Part shown: one piece after another, positions 34,245 to 42,891 of the stretch
How the letters are laid out: each line of letters begins with the position of its first letter
Numbering within the stretch: position 1 is the first letter of the stretch
Assembly (NCBI GenBank): GCA_963809715.1
Contig: CAWEKO010000008.1
Location: forward strand, 342,519-406,518
Length of the DNA: 64,000 nt
Reading direction: 5' to 3'
From: Bog-473 sp963809715
GTDB lineage: Bacteria; Actinomycetota; Acidimicrobiia; Acidimicrobiales; RAAP-2
The notes under the pieces: model-generated
What the model saw: only the letters and a program-made list of their open reading frames with translations
The model's database searches: none
Told to the model about the DNA's origin: nothing
Position numbers and translations under genes: made by a program

Positions 34245-35767
34245 TGGCAGAGCTGACCATCGACGCCAGCGAGATCACCAAGGCGCTCGAGCGCAACGTC
34301 GAGGAGTACACCCCGGCGGTCGGGACCGAGCAGATCGGCCGCATCGTCGAGGTCGGAGATGGAATCGCCCGCGTGTCGGGCCTCCCTGGCGCCGCGGTCA
34401 ACGAGCTGCTCGAGTTCGAGGACGGCACGCTCGGCCTGGCTCTGAACCTGGACGAGGACACCATCGGCGCCGTGGTGCTGGGCGAGGTGGACAGCCTCGA
34501 GGAGGAGCAGACGGTCAAGGCGACCGGTCGGATCCAGACCGTGCCGGTGGGCGACGCCCTCCTCGGTCGCGTGGTCAATGCGCTGGGCGAGCCGATCGAC
34601 GGCAAGGGTCCGATCAACACGACCGAGACGCGGCGTATGGAGGTGCAGGCGCCCGGCATCGTCGGTCGCCAGCCCGTGTCTGAACCCCTGCAGACCGGCA
34701 TCAAGGCCATCGACGCCATGACCCCCATCGGCCGAGGCCAGCGCGAGCTGATCATCGGTGACCGCAAGACGGGCAAGACGACGGTGGCCGTCGACACGAT
34801 CATCAACCAGGCCGGCCAGGGCGTGAAGTGCATTTACGTGGCCATCGGCCAGAAGAACTCGTCGGTGGCCCAGACCGTGGCCACCCTCGAGAACCACAAC
34901 GCACTCGAGTACACCGTGGTCGTGGTGGCCTCGGCGGGCGACCCGGCCCCGTACAAGTACCTCGCTCCCTACGCCGGCTGCGCCATGGGCCAGCATTGGA
35001 TGGAAAACGGCCAGCACGCGTTGATCATCTACGACGACCTCTCCAAGCAGGCCGAGGCCTACCGATCGGTCTCGCTGTTGCTGCGTCGGCCACCGGGGCG
35101 CGAGGCCTACCCGGGTGACGTCTTCTACCTGCACTCTCGTCTGCTCGAGCGGGCGGCCAAGCTGTCCGACGCCTTGGGCGGCGGCTCGCTGACCGCGCTG
35201 CCGGTGATCGAGACGAAGGCGGGCGACATCTCGGCGTACATCCCGACCAACGTCATCTCCATCACCGATGGTCAGGTCTTCTTGGAGACCGACCTCTTCA
35301 ACTCCGGTATCCGCCCGGCCATCAACGTCGGCAACTCGGTGAGCCGAGTAGGGAGCGCGGCCCAGGTCAAGGCGATGAAGACGGTGGCGGGCACGCTCAA
35401 GCTCGACCTGGCCCAGTTCCGCGAGCTCGAGGCCTTCGCCACCTTCGGCTCCGAACTGGACAGGGTGTCCCAGGCCCAGCTCGACCGGGGCTACCGGTTG
35501 ACCGAGTTGCTCAAGCAGCCGCAGAACGCGCCCGTGTCCGTCGAGGAGCAGGTCCTTGTGATCTACGCCGGCACCAAGGGCTGGGCCGACTCGGTGCCGG
35601 TGAGCGAAGTGCGCCGGTTCTCCGTGGAGGTGGTGGAGTACTTCAGGGCCAATCACCCCGCCGTGCTCGAGGCCGTGCGTACCACCGGGAGCCTGCCCGG
35701 TGATGACGAGATCGACAAGGGGCTCACCACGTTCCTCGAGGGTTTCGACACGGGGAAGGTCGACTGA
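34244..35767 (+). CDS. atpA: F0F1 ATP synthase subunit alpha
   Basis: 507 aa, nucleotide-binding non-catalytic subunit of F1. Walker A GDRKTGKTTV near residue 171, HALIIYDDLSKQAEAYR (Walker B region), LLRRPPGREAYPGDVFYLHS and PTNVISITDGQ. Complete and typical. Starts within the atpH stop (TGATG), so translation is coupled. Confidence 0.98.
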   Translation: MAELTIDASEITKALERNVEEYTPAVGTEQIGRIVEVGDGIARVSGLPGAAVNELLEFEDGTLGLALNLDEDTIGAVVLGEVDSLEEEQTVKATGRIQTVPVGDALLGRVVNALGEPIDGKGPINTTETRRMEVQAPGIVGRQPVSEPLQTGIKAIDAMTPIGRGQRELIIGDRKTGKTTVAVDTIINQAGQGVKCIYVAIGQKNSSVAQTVATLENHNALEYTVVVVASAGDPAPYKYLAPYAGCAMGQHWMENGQHALIIYDDLSKQAEAYRSVSLLLRRPPGREAYPGDVFYLHSRLLERAAKLSDALGGGSLTALPVIETKAGDISAYIPTNVISITDGQVFLETDLFNSGIRPAINVGNSVSRVGSAAQVKAMKTVAGTLKLDLAQFRELEAFATFGSELDRVSQAQLDRGYRLTELLKQPQNAPVSVEEQVLVIYAGTKGWADSVPVSEVRRFSVEVVEYFRANHPAVLEAVRTTGSLPGDDEIDKGLTTFLEGFDTGKVD

Positions 35768-35770
35768 TCG

Positions 35771-36676
35771 ATGGCCGGAGGCCAAGAGCGCATTCTGCGG
35801 CGACGCATCCGCAGCGTGCAGTCCACGCGGAAGATCACCAAGGCGATGGAACTCATCGCGGCCTCGCGGATCGTGCGCGCCCAGAACCGCATTGCGAGCA
35901 ACCGTCCTTACCGCGAGGGCATGGAGCGCGTCCTGCGCCTCACCGCGGCGGCCGACCCGCAGGCAGCCGCCAAGTTGCTCGGCACCCCTGAGTCGCCGCG
36001 CCACGTCGGGATCCTCGCCGTCGTCGGTGACCGCGGCCTGGCGGGCTCGTACAACTCGGGCGTGCTGCGGGCCACGGAGCGTCGGGTCGCCGAGCTGCGG
36101 GCGAACGGGGCCGAGGTCACTGTGTGGAGCGTGGGCAAGAAGGCCCCGTCCTACTTCCGCTACCGGGGCATCGAGATGGCTCAATCCTTCGTCGGCTTTG
36201 CCGACCGGCCCGAATTCTCCGACGCCCGTCAGATCGCGTCCGTGGTGGCCGCGCCCTTCATTGCCGGCGAGATCGACCTCGTCGAGATGGTGTCCACCCG
36301 GTTCATCTCGGCCGGCACCCAGCGGGTGGAGCTCCTGCAGATGCTGCCGCTCCCCCTGCCCGAGGCGGACGCGATCCTCGAGGTGGACCTCGACCACCTC
36401 GAGGGGTACACGGAGTTCGAGCCAGAGCCCGAGAAGTTGCTGATCGAGTTGGCGCCACGGGCGCTCGAGTCCGAGATCTTCGCCGCCCTACTCGAGGGGA
36501 CGGCCTCGTTCTTCACAGCGCAGCAGCGGGCCATGGCGGCGGCCACGGAGAACGCGGACGAGCTGGTCCGTACCCTGACCCGCGTCATGAACCGCGCTCG
36601 TCAGGACGCCATCACCACCGAGATCATGGAGATCGTCGGCGGGGCCGAAGCGCTCCGCCAAGCGAAGGGAGCTTGA
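35771..36676 (+). CDS. atpG: F0F1 ATP synthase subunit gamma
   Basis: 301 aa central-stalk subunit. The N-terminal coil (RIRSVQSTRKITKAMELIAA), the middle Rossmann-like part with VVGDRGLAGSYN, and the C-terminal coil ending RARQDAITTEIMEIVGGAEA are all present. It turns inside the alpha/beta ring. Three bases separate it from atpA. Confidence 0.96.
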   Translation: MAGGQERILRRRIRSVQSTRKITKAMELIAASRIVRAQNRIASNRPYREGMERVLRLTAAADPQAAAKLLGTPESPRHVGILAVVGDRGLAGSYNSGVLRATERRVAELRANGAEVTVWSVGKKAPSYFRYRGIEMAQSFVGFADRPEFSDARQIASVVAAPFIAGEIDLVEMVSTRFISAGTQRVELLQMLPLPLPEADAILEVDLDHLEGYTEFEPEPEKLLIELAPRALESEIFAALLEGTASFFTAQQRAMAAATENADELVRTLTRVMNRARQDAITTEIMEIVGGAEALRQAKGA

Positions 36677-36680
36677 CCAG

Positions 36681-38135
36681 ATGACCACCACCGCACCCAG
36701 CACCACGGCGGCGGACCACGTGAGAGAAGAAGGCCGGGTCGTCGCCATTGCCGGCCCCGTCATCGACGTCGAGTTCCCGCCGCACGCCCTGCCCGAGATC
36801 AACTTCGCCGTGGAGTTCGACATCGAGCTCGACGGCCACACCAACACCATCGCGGCCGAGGTGGCCCAACAGATCGGCGAAGGCCGTGTCCGTTGCATCT
36901 GCATGCAGCAGACCGACGGACTGGTGCGCGGCGCCCCGGTGCGCAACCTGGGTCATGGGATCCAGGTGCCGGTGGGCAACGCGGTGCTCGGCCACGTGTT
37001 CAACGTGCTGGGCGAGCCGCTCGACACCGACACCATCGGCAAGCCGGACGACTACTGGGAGATCCACCGCAGCGCGCCGGCCTTCGACCAGCTCGAGCCC
37101 CGGGCTCTGATGTTCGAGACCGGCATCAAGGTCATCGACCTCCTCGAGCCCTACGTGCAGGGTGGGAAGATCGGCCTGTTCGGTGGGGCCGGCGTGGGCA
37201 AGACGGTGATCATCCAAGAGATGATCCACCGGGTGGCCCAGGAGCACGGTGGTGTCTCGGTGTTCGCCGGCGTGGGCGAGCGCACCCGGGAGGGCACCGA
37301 CATGTGGCTCGAGATGCAGGAGTCCGGTGTCATCGACAAGGCCGCCCTGGTCTACGGGCAGATGGACGAGCCCCCCGGTGTGCGCCTGCGCGTCGCGCTC
37401 GCCGCGCTCACCATGGCCGAGTACTTCCGCGATGTCCAGAACCAGGACGTGCTCCTCTTCGTCGACAACATCTTCCGATTCGTGCAGGCGGGCTCGGAGG
37501 TGTCGACGCTGCTCGGCCGCATGCCCTCGGCGGTGGGCTACCAGCCCACTCTGGCCGACGAGATGGGCGAGCTCCAGGAGCGGATCACCTCGACCAAGGG
37601 GAAGTCGATCACCTCGCTCCAGGCCGTGTACGTCCCGGCGGACGACTACACCGACCCGGCGCCATTCACCACCTTCACCCACCTCGACGCCACCACCGAG
37701 CTGTCACGGCAGATCGCCGCGCTCGGCATCTACCCGGCCGTGGACCCGCTCGCCTCGACCTCGAACATCCTGGCCCCCGAAATCGTGGGTGATCGCCACT
37801 ACGCGGTCGCCCGCAGGGTGCAGGAGATCCTGCAGCGCTACAAGGAGCTGCAGGACATCATCGCCATCCTCGGGATGGACGAGCTCTCCGAGGAGGACCG
37901 GGTCACCGTGTCACGGGCCCGCAAGGTGCAACGCTTCCTTTCTCAACCCTTCTTCGTGGCCGAGGTGTTCACCGGGGTCAAGGGCATCAACGTGCCCATC
38001 GACGAGACGGTCGAGTCCTTCGAAGCGCTGGCCAACGGTGAGCTGGACAACATCCCAGAGCAGGCGTTCCTCAACGTCGGCGGGGTCGAGTCGGTGCTCG
38101 AGAAGGCACGCACGCTCGAGGCCGAGGCGGGCTAG
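36681..38135 (+). CDS. atpD: F0F1 ATP synthase subunit beta
   Basis: 484 aa catalytic subunit. Walker A GGAGVGKTVII near residue 170, catalytic Glu in FAGVGERTREG, Walker B VLLFVDNIFRF, and the DELSEEDR segment, variant of the DELSEED lever. Complete. Its stop TAG shares a base with the GTG of atpC. Confidence 0.98.
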   Translation: MTTTAPSTTAADHVREEGRVVAIAGPVIDVEFPPHALPEINFAVEFDIELDGHTNTIAAEVAQQIGEGRVRCICMQQTDGLVRGAPVRNLGHGIQVPVGNAVLGHVFNVLGEPLDTDTIGKPDDYWEIHRSAPAFDQLEPRALMFETGIKVIDLLEPYVQGGKIGLFGGAGVGKTVIIQEMIHRVAQEHGGVSVFAGVGERTREGTDMWLEMQESGVIDKAALVYGQMDEPPGVRLRVALAALTMAEYFRDVQNQDVLLFVDNIFRFVQAGSEVSTLLGRMPSAVGYQPTLADEMGELQERITSTKGKSITSLQAVYVPADDYTDPAPFTTFTHLDATTELSRQIAALGIYPAVDPLASTSNILAPEIVGDRHYAVARRVQEILQRYKELQDIIAILGMDELSEEDRVTVSRARKVQRFLSQPFFVAEVFTGVKGINVPIDETVESFEALANGELDNIPEQAFLNVGGVESVLEKARTLEAEAG

Positions 38136-38641
38136 TGGCGGACGATGGCGTCTTCGGTCTCGAGGTGGTGACGCCCGAACAGTCTCTGGTCGCGGGCGGC
38201 GCCCGGTCGGTGGTACTCGCCACCTCAGAAGGTGCGCTCACGGTGCTCGACGGGCACACGCCGCTCGTCGGCGACGTGGTCCCCGGCGAGGTCAAGGTGG
38301 AGGACGGCGAGGGCAACGTGGCGCGTCTTGCCGTGCATGGAGGCTTCCTGCAGGTGGACACCAGCCCGGGTGCGGCCGAAGGCCTGGCCGAGGGTGACGG
38401 ACCCCTCCCGGGTCTCTCGACCCGCCTGACGGTGTTGGCCGGCATCGCCGAGCTGGCCGAGGAGATCGACGTACCGCGGGCCGAGGCGGCGCGCGATGCC
38501 GCCACCCAGCGGGTGGCCGACCTCAGCTCTGGACGGTCCCAGGTGGGAGAAGAGCTCGACGAGGACTTGGCGCTGGCCGAGGCGCAGGGTGCACTGGCAC
38601 GGGCCGAGCTGCGCTTGGCGGTGGCCGCCGGAACTGCCTGA
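38135..38641 (+). CDS. atpC: F0F1 ATP synthase subunit epsilon
   Basis: 168 aa, somewhat longer than the usual 120-140. N-terminal beta-sandwich (GLEVVTPEQSLVAGGARSV, GHTPLVGDVVPGEV) and two C-terminal helices with the family's RAEAARDAATQRVADL. It can inhibit ATP hydrolysis in other bacteria. GTG start overlaps the atpD stop. Last gene of the operon; a hairpin follows. Confidence 0.93.
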   Translation: MADDGVFGLEVVTPEQSLVAGGARSVVLATSEGALTVLDGHTPLVGDVVPGEVKVEDGEGNVARLAVHGGFLQVDTSPGAAEGLAEGDGPLPGLSTRLTVLAGIAELAEEIDVPRAEAARDAATQRVADLSSGRSQVGEELDEDLALAEAQGALARAELRLAVAAGTA

Positions 38642-38659
38642 GGCAGAACCGGGCGGTAG

Positions 38660-38677
38660 CCGGGCCTCAAGGCCCGG
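38660..38677 (+). terminator. Hairpin at the end of the atp operon
   Basis: CCGGGCC-tcaa-GGCCCGG, seven pairs and a four-base loop, 19 bases after the atpC stop. The 3' arm can also pair with an upstream copy, GAACCGGGC against GCCCGGTTC, giving two exclusive folds. No U-tract. Confidence 0.55.
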
Positions 38678-38694
38678 TTCGCGGAGTCCGAGAT

Positions 38695-38772
38695 GAACTG
38701 GTCCGGCGAACTGGCCCAGGTGGACTGGCTCAGGCGGACTGGTCGGGTCGAACTGATTCGTCAGTCGAACTG
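38695..38772. repeat. Degenerate 14-base tandem repeat between atpC and glpX
   Basis: The core G(A/G)ACTG recurs at 38695, 38708, 38722, 38736, 38750 and 38767, that is at steps of 13, 14, 14, 14 and 17 bases. The surroundings of each core are similar (CGAACTGG, TGGACTGG, CGGACTGG). The last copies run into the 3' end of glpX. Confidence 0.75.
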
Positions 38773-39756
38773 AATGGAGCTGAATTCCGCCAACTTGGCC
38801 AGGGCATGGCTGGCGTCGATCTTGCGCAGGGTGCCCGACTTCGAGCGCATGACGAGCGACTGCGTCGTGGCCCCGAACTCGTGGTACTGCACGCCGCGGA
38901 GCAGCTCGCCGTCGGTGATGCCGGTGGCGGCGAAGAAACAGTTGTTGCCCTGAACCAGGTCCTCGGTGGTGAGCACCGCGTCGAGGTTGTAGCCGGCCTC
39001 GAGGGCGGCGGTGCGCTCGGACTCGTTGCGGGGATAGAGCTTGCCCTGGATTTCGCCGCCCATGCACTTGAGGGCGGCGGCGGCGAGCACCCCTTCGGGG
39101 GTCCCGCCGATGCCGAAGAGGATGTCGGTGCCCGCACCGGGCCAGCCGGTCGCAATCGCTCCCGCCACGTCACCGTCGGTGATGAGCCGGATGCGGGCGC
39201 CGGAGGACCGCACCTCGCCGATCAGGTCGCCGTGGCGCTCGCGGTCGAGGATGACGACGGTCAGGTCACGCACGGGCCGACTCAGGGCCTCGGCGAGCGT
39301 GTGGAGGTTCTCGGTCGGGGTGCGGCGAATGTCCACGGAACCCTTGGCCCGGGGACCCACGGCCAGCTTCTCCATGTACACGCAGGGTCCGGGATCGAAC
39401 ATGGCGCCGCGCTCGGCCACCGCAATGACGGCCAGGGCGCCGCCGCGGCCCTGGGCGGTCAGGGTCGTGCCGTCAATGGGGTCCACGGCGATGTCGGTGA
39501 GCGGCGGTGTGCCGTCCCCGATCTTCTCGCCGTTGAAGAGCATCGGCGCGTTGTCCTTCTCGCCCTCGCCGATGACCACGATGCCGTCCATGGGCACGCT
39601 GGCCAGCACGGTGCGCATGGCCGCGACCGCGGCGCCGTCGGCACCGATTTTGTCGCCCCGTCCCATCCAGCGGCTGGCGGCCATGGCGGCGGCCTCGGTG
39701 GTCCGTACCAGGTCCATGGCCAGGTTGCGATCAGGGGCTTGGGGGGACGTCACCAC
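38761..39756 (-). CDS. glpX: Fructose-1,6-bisphosphatase class II
   Basis: 331 aa, GlpX-type phosphatase of gluconeogenesis. Metal ligands in VIGEGEKDNAP, VDPIDGTTLTAQGRGGAL, and GIGGTPEGVLAAAALKCMGG; all family signatures are complete. In mycobacteria GlpX is the only FBPase. Start GTG at 39756, eight bases after TATGGT on the minus strand, so its transcript is probably leaderless or nearly so. It is divergent from murA (71 bases). Confidence 0.95.
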   Translation of the reverse strand: MVTSPQAPDRNLAMDLVRTTEAAAMAASRWMGRGDKIGADGAAVAAMRTVLASVPMDGIVVIGEGEKDNAPMLFNGEKIGDGTPPLTDIAVDPIDGTTLTAQGRGGALAVIAVAERGAMFDPGPCVYMEKLAVGPRAKGSVDIRRTPTENLHTLAEALSRPVRDLTVVILDRERHGDLIGEVRSSGARIRLITDGDVAGAIATGWPGAGTDILFGIGGTPEGVLAAAALKCMGGEIQGKLYPRNESERTAALEAGYNLDAVLTTEDLVQGNNCFFAATGITDGELLRGVQYHEFGATTQSLVMRSKSGTLRKIDASHALAKLAEFSSIQFD

Positions 39757-39827
39757 GGCCCATGACCATAGCGGGCGAGGATCGGCGATTGCGGGGCTGG
39801 GGGCTCCCAGCGGCGATACTTGGGGTG

Positions 39828-41090
39828 ATGGACCAGATCATCGTCGAGCCCAGCGGGCCGCTGTCGGGCACCGTGTGGGCCGGTGGGGCCAAGAACTCGA
39901 CCCTGAAGCTGATGGTGGCCTGCCTGCTGACCGAGGGTCGCAGCGTGCTGTCCAACGTGCCGCGCATCACCGACGTCGACACCATGGCCAACGTGCTGCG
40001 GGCGATCGGCGCCCAGGTCGAGCGGCTCGAGGACGGCCGGGTGGCGGTGACGTCGCCCGCGGCGGGGGACCTCGTCCCCGGCGGATCCTACGAACTGTTC
40101 GAGCGGATGCGGGCGTCGGTGGTCGTGCTCGGGATGCTCCTGGCCCGGTGCGGGTCGGTGCGCATGCCGCTGCCGGGCGGCGACGACTTCGGGGAGCGCC
40201 CCATCGACTTCCATCTCAATGGGTTGAGCGCCATGGGCGCCCGCTTCGAGTCCTCGCACGGCGAGGTGCGGGGCTCCGTGCCGGGCGGCCGGCTGGTGGG
40301 GACCCGCGTGGTCCTCGAGTACCCGAGTCACACGGCGACCGACAACCTGCTCATGGCCGGAGCGCTGGCCAAGGGGACCACGGTGATCGAGAACGCGGCC
40401 AAGGAGCCCGAGGTGAGCGACCTGGCGGCCATGTTGCGCGCCATGGGGGCGGAGGTGCGCGGGGCCGGGACGTCGCGCATCGAGATCGAGGGCGTGGACG
40501 AGCTGCACCCGGTCACCCACGCCGTCGTGCCCGACCGGGTGGTGGCGGCGACGTATCTTGCTGCCGTCGGCATGGCGGGGGGCGAGGTGACCATCGCCGA
40601 CGCCCGGCCCGACCACATGGAGAACCTCCTCCGCAAGGTGGGTCAGATGGGCGTCCTCACCGAGCTCGGACCGGACGGGCTGCGGGCGAGCGCGCCGGCC
40701 CGTGTGCGCTCGGCCGACGTGGCCACCCTGCCCTACCCCGGAGTGGCCACCGACTACAGCCCCCTCCTGGTGGCCATGCTCACCGTGGCCGACGGGGTGG
40801 GCATCCTGACCGAGAACCTGTTCTCGGGTCGCTTCCGCTACGTCCAGGAGCTGCGGCGTATGGGGGCCGACATCCGGACCGAGGGCCACCACGCCGTGGT
40901 GCGCGGGGTGCCGCGCCTCTCGGGTGCGCCGGTGCGGGCCCCCGACATCCGGGCGGGGGTGGCCCTGGTGCTGGCCGGGCTGGTGGCCGAAGGTTCGACC
41001 GTGGTGAGCGGGGCGCACCACATCGACCGGGGCTACGAGGACCTGGCGGCGGCGTTGTCGTCGCTGGGCGCATCGGTGACCCGGCCGTGA
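39828..41090 (+). CDS. murA: UDP-N-acetylglucosamine 1-carboxyvinyltransferase with Asp in place of the catalytic Cys
   Basis: 420 aa, first committed step of peptidoglycan synthesis (enolpyruvyl transfer from PEP to UDP-GlcNAc). Lys-Asn contact in AGGAKNSTLKLM, RITDVDTM, and the active-site loop reads LPGGDDFGERPIDFH, where most bacteria have PGGC. The Asp at residue 119 replaces the fosfomycin-reactive Cys (Cys115 in E. coli), as in Mycobacterium tuberculosis, so the enzyme should resist fosfomycin. ATG 39828 fits the family start; GATACT lies seven bases upstream. The stop overlaps the meaB GTG (GTGA). Confidence 0.96.
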   Translation: MDQIIVEPSGPLSGTVWAGGAKNSTLKLMVACLLTEGRSVLSNVPRITDVDTMANVLRAIGAQVERLEDGRVAVTSPAAGDLVPGGSYELFERMRASVVVLGMLLARCGSVRMPLPGGDDFGERPIDFHLNGLSAMGARFESSHGEVRGSVPGGRLVGTRVVLEYPSHTATDNLLMAGALAKGTTVIENAAKEPEVSDLAAMLRAMGAEVRGAGTSRIEIEGVDELHPVTHAVVPDRVVAATYLAAVGMAGGEVTIADARPDHMENLLRKVGQMGVLTELGPDGLRASAPARVRSADVATLPYPGVATDYSPLLVAMLTVADGVGILTENLFSGRFRYVQELRRMGADIRTEGHHAVVRGVPRLSGAPVRAPDIRAGVALVLAGLVAEGSTVVSGAHHIDRGYEDLAAALSSLGASVTRP

Positions 41091-42077
41091 GCGGCGCACG
41101 GGCCGACACGGACACCAGGCCGACCGATCCCGGGGCCCTGCTGGCCCTGGCCCGCGGCGGGGGACCGGGTGGCCCTGGCCCGGCTGCTGTCCTACATCGA
41201 GCGCGGCGGCACCACGGCGACGGCGGTGGCCCGGCTGGCGTACCGGGCCGACGTGCCCTACACCGTCGGCCTGACCGGCGCGCCCGGGGCGGGCAAGTCG
41301 ACCCTGACCGACGGGCTCATCACCGCCGTGCGCGGCGGATGGCCCGAGCCGCTCGGCGAGGACGTGCCGCAGGTGGCCGTGCTGGCGGTGGACCCGACCT
41401 CGCCCTTCAGCGGCGGGGCCATCCTGGGCGACCGGGTGCGCATGGGCCAGCATGCGCTGGACCCGACCGTGTTCATCCGCTCCATGGCCACCCGGGGCCA
41501 TCTGGGCGGCCTGTCGATGGCCGTGCCCGACGCCGTGCGCCTGCTCGGTGCGGCCGGCCTGGGCGTGGTCATCATCGAGACGGTGGGCGTGGGCCAGATG
41601 GAGGTCGACATCGCGTCGGCGGCCGATACCACGGCGGTGGTGGTGACGCCCGGTTGGGGTGACTCCATGCAGGCCAACAAGGCCGGACTGCTCGAGGTGG
41701 CCGACGTCTTCGTCATCAACAAGGCCGACCGACCGGGTGTGCGTGAGGCCCGACGCGACCTCGAACAGATGCTCGACCTGTCGCGGCCGGGCGCCTGGCG
41801 GCCCGAGATCGTGGAGACCACCGCCTCGGCCGGGGAGGGCATCGATGCACTGTGGGCCGCCGTGGCCCGGCACCGGGCCCACCAGCAGGACTCGGGTGCA
41901 TTGGCCACCCGGCGGACGGAACGTCTGGCACAGGAGCTGCGCCGAGTGTTGCTGGCCCGCTCCGAGGCCCGCATCGCCGAGGTGGCGGAGGGCGAGGAGT
42001 ACAGCCGCGCCGTGAAGGCACTGGCGGCGGGGGAGATCGACCCCTACGAGGCGGCAGACCGCCTCCTGGCGGAGTGA
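41087..42077 (+). CDS. meaB: MeaB/ArgK-family GTPase (methylmalonyl-CoA mutase chaperone), one-base frameshift
   Basis: G3E P-loop GTPase that guards B12 loading of methylmalonyl-CoA or related mutases. Walker A VGLTGAPGAGKSTLTDGL, DPTSPFSGGAILGDRVRM, the switch DTVGVGQ-like IIETVGVGQMEVDIA, and NKADRPG. The N-terminus is split: GTG 41087 (coupled to murA by GTGA) gives DPGALLALARGG, and one base later the frame continues DRVALARLLSYIERGG. The break is in the run of five G at 41159-41163; deleting one G makes a normal 329-aa protein. A start at GTG 41169 would drop the N-terminal helix. No mutase gene is in the window. Confidence 0.87.
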
Positions 42078-42098
42078 GGGCCCCGGTGGGCGGGCGGG

Positions 42099-42104
42099 TA
42101 CGGT
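42099..42104 (+). promoter_or_regulatory. -10 element of a leaderless enoyl-CoA hydratase transcript
   Basis: TACGGT, six bases (gcggcc), then ATG 42111. Same hexamer and spacing as at hom. Confidence 0.5.
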
Positions 42105-42110
42105 GCGGCC

Positions 42111-42887
42111 ATGGCTGAGCAGTTCGTGACCGTGGAGCGGCGCGACGACGGCGTGGCACTGGTCCGACTCGACCGGCCCAAGGCGAACGCGCTCTCGGGC
42201 CAGGTCCTGGGCCAGCTGGCCGAGGCGGTCGAACGTCTGGGCGCCGACCCGCCTGGCGCGGTGGTGCTGTGGGGCGGCCGGCGCATCTTCGCGGCGGGCG
42301 CGGACATCGCCGAGCTGGAGTCGGGTGTGGGGCCACGGACGGTGGCGGCGAACTTCGGGCGCGCCCTGGGCGCCCTGGCCTCGCTGCCCCGGGCCACCAT
42401 TGCCGCCGTCAACGGCTTCGCCCTGGGCGGTGGCCTGGAACTGGCGCTCGCCTGCGACTTCCGGGTCTGCGCGCAGGACGCCCGGCTGGGCCTGCCCGAG
42501 ATCTCTCTCGGCGTGATCCCGGGCGGCGGGGGGACCCAGCGCCTGCCCCGCCTCATCGGGTCGTCGCGGGCCAAGGAGCTGATCCTCTCGGGTCGCCAGG
42601 TGCGGGCCGACGAGGCGCTCTCCATCGGGCTGGTCAACCGAGTGGCGGCACCCGACGACGTGCTCGACGGCGCATTGGTCTGGGCGGCCGAGCTGGCGGC
42701 GGGCCCCCTGGTGGCCCACGGGCTGGCCAAGTCGGCCGTCGACGGGGGCCTGGGGCGTCCGCTGGCCGAGGGACTGGCCTTCGAGCTCGAGGCCTTCAGT
42801 GCCGTTTTCGAGACCGAGGACGCCCGCACGGGACTGCGGTCGTTCGTCGAGCACGGCCCGGGCCGGGCCAGTTTCTCGGGGCGATGA
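42111..42887 (+). CDS. Enoyl-CoA hydratase/isomerase family protein
   Basis: 258 aa crotonase-fold enzyme. The oxyanion-hole segments are FAAGADIAELES and NGFALGGGLELALACDFRV, and the second catalytic region is GVIPGGGGTQRLPRLIG with the hydratase-type Glu position nearby. A beta-oxidation hydratase is most likely. It ends just before treS, and lies behind meaB, which suggests fatty or branched acid breakdown (inference). Confidence 0.9.
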   Translation: MAEQFVTVERRDDGVALVRLDRPKANALSGQVLGQLAEAVERLGADPPGAVVLWGGRRIFAAGADIAELESGVGPRTVAANFGRALGALASLPRATIAAVNGFALGGGLELALACDFRVCAQDARLGLPEISLGVIPGGGGTQRLPRLIGSSRAKELILSGRQVRADEALSIGLVNRVAAPDDVLDGALVWAAELAAGPLVAHGLAKSAVDGGLGRPLAEGLAFELEAFSAVFETEDARTGLRSFVEHGPGRASFSGR

Positions 42888-42891
42888 CGCA

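Noticed and set aside
34121..36397. Long minus-strand frame opposite atpA and atpG
   Set aside because: Shadow of the ATP synthase genes; no recognisable protein.
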